NCBI GenBank assembly: GCA_964244615.1
Contig: CAXTJP010000131.1
Span: 1 to 6,445 of the forward strand
DNA: 6,445 bases
DNA from: BOG-908 sp964244615
GTDB taxonomy: Bacteria > Pseudomonadota > Alphaproteobacteria > Acetobacterales > Acetobacteraceae
Reading direction: 5' to 3'
Position 1 is the first letter of the stretch. Every line of letters begins with the position of its first letter. Under the pieces are notes generated by a model, which worked only from the letters and a program-made list of their open reading frames with translations, made no database searches and was not told the DNA's origin. The position numbers were made by a program, and so were the translations under genes. Positions 5,507-6,445 of this stretch are shown here, in pieces.

Positions 5507-6445
5507 TTAACCCCCCGTCACGCTCATGTGCCGCTTGACCGAAGCCGCCGGCCGGTGCCGATCGATAACGAAATCATGTCCTTTCGGCTTGCGCGCGATT
5601 GCCGCCTCGATCGCCTCGTGCAAATTCTCGCCGCGACGCAGCGGCCCGCGCAGGTCGGCCGCATCGTCCTGGCCCAGGCACATGTAGAGCGTGCCGGTCA
5701 CGGTCAGCCGCACTCGGTTGCAGTCCTCGCAGAAATTATGCGTCATCGGCGTGATGAAGCCGAGCCGCCGCCCGGTCTCCCGCACCGTCACGTAACGGGC
5801 GGGGCCGCCGGTGCGATACGCAGTCTCGTCCAGCGTCCAGCGCTGCCGCAGCCTAGCGCGCACCAGCGACAGCGGCAGGTACTGGTCGGCGCGCGCGGCA
5901 ACCTCGCCCATCGGCATCGTCTCGATCAGGCACAGGTCGAAGCCGTGCCGGCCGCACCAGCCGATCAGCTCGTCGAACTCGTCCTCGTTCTCGCCGCGCA
6001 GGGCCACAGCGTTGATCTTGACCTGCAACCCGGCATCGCGCGCCGCGAATATGCCTGCCCGCACCTGGTCCAGCCGGCCCCAGCGCGTCAGGCGCGCGAA
6101 GCGGGCCGGATCGAGCGTGTCCAGGCTGACGTTGATCCGGCGCACGCCCGCCCGTGCCAGTGCCTCGGCATGCCGGGCGAGCTGGGTGCCGTTGGTGGTC
6201 AGGGTCAGCTCCTCCAGCCCATGGCCCAATTGCGTGCCCAGACGCTCGATCAGGCCGAGCACGCCGCGGCGCACCAGCGGCTCGCCGCCGGTGATGCGCA
6301 GGCGGGTGACGCCGGCCTCTACGAACGCGCCGCACAGACGCTCGATCTCCTCCAGCGTCAGGATTTCGGCCTTTGGCAGGAAAGTCATGTCCTCGGCCAT
6401 GCAGTAGACGCAGCGAAGGTCGCAGCGGTCGGTGACCGAGACGCG
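5507..6445 (-). CDS. moaA: GTP 3',8-cyclase MoaA (molybdenum cofactor biosynthesis), N-terminus cut by the window edge
   Basis: MoaA is a radical SAM enzyme that converts GTP to 3',8-cyclo-7,8-dihydro-GTP; MoaC then makes cyclic pyranopterin monophosphate, the first step to molybdopterin. The window shows 312 residues. The radical SAM cluster motif C-x3-C-x2-C (CDLRCVYC, visible residues 8-15) lies at the right edge, so perhaps 15-35 N-terminal residues are missing. The SAM-binding TGGEP motif is at 52-56. The second, GTP-binding 4Fe-4S site is C239-x2-C242-x13-C256, and the chain ends in the essential-type Gly-Gly (HMSVTGG). All expected cluster ligands are present, so it should be active. 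The ATG at 6400 cannot be the true start because it lies immediately after the cluster motif. The C-terminal half is of alphaproteobacterial type. It converges tail-to-tail with the thioesterase gene; no other moa/mob gene is in view. Confidence 0.96.
   Translation of the reverse strand, partial: RVSVTDRCDLRCVYCMAEDMTFLPKAEILTLEEIERLCGAFVEAGVTRLRITGGEPLVRRGVLGLIERLGTQLGHGLEELTLTTNGTQLARHAEALARAGVRRINVSLDTLDPARFARLTRWGRLDQVRAGIFAARDAGLQVKINAVALRGENEDEFDELIGWCGRHGFDLCLIETMPMGEVAARADQYLPLSLVRARLRQRWTLDETAYRTGGPARYVTVRETGRRLGFITPMTHNFCEDCNRVRLTVTGTLYMCLGQDDAADLRGPLRRGENLHEAIEAAIARKPKGHDFVIDRHRPAASVKRHMSVTGG

Noticed and set aside
6398..6400. ATG at 6400 as the start of moaA
   Set aside because: The codons just upstream encode the essential C-x3-C-x2-C radical SAM motif in the same frame, so the gene continues past the window edge.
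1..6445. Novel defence, mobile or CRISPR-type system
   Set aside because: No transposase, integrase, nuclease, spacer array, tRNA or terminal repeats are visible; every major frame is assigned to a known family.

Overview
The window is high-GC, gene-dense bacterial DNA and looks chromosomal. The best lineage clue is the molybdopterin gene moaA at the right end. Its C-terminal half (a CLGQDDAADLR stretch, a RKPKGHDF stretch and the terminal HMSVTGG) matches the form I know from Alphaproteobacteria rather than the Pseudomonas/Xanthomonas form. With the strong GC bias, a GspL/PilN-like gene and this type of RND pump, I favour an alphaproteobacterium, possibly Acetobacteraceae. That family assignment is inference.

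Layout: (1) at the left edge, the first 47 codons of a leftward gene resembling the cytoplasmic N-terminus of a GspL/PilN-type secretion or pilus assembly protein, with TTG as its only plausible start; (2) a 247-base divergent intergenic region (143-389) holding two inverted repeats and a short direct repeat just before the next gene; (3) a rightward cluster of three genes: a complete RND inner-membrane efflux permease (1078 aa), its periplasmic adaptor (443 aa, ATG one base after the permease stop) and a PaaI-type hotdog thioesterase (148 aa, 12 bases further on); (4) an AT-rich 88-base convergent gap with a hairpin and T-run, a likely terminator; (5) a leftward moaA, whole at its C-terminus but running off the right edge.

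The permease and adaptor should form a proton-driven, probably tripartite drug/solvent-type exporter. The adaptor carries an exact R-x3-L-x6-S hairpin-tip motif used to dock on TolC-family channels, yet no outer-membrane channel gene or regulator lies in the window. The thioesterase takes the place where an outer-membrane factor is often found and is probably co-transcribed. moaA (cyclic pyranopterin/molybdenum cofactor synthesis) is an unrelated neighbour on the other strand.

I see no mobile element, CRISPR array, RNA gene or clearly new multi-gene system. The points worth a second look are the permease's missing proton-relay lysine, the pump lacking a linked channel, the thioesterase linkage, the intergenic repeats and the AT-rich hairpin element.
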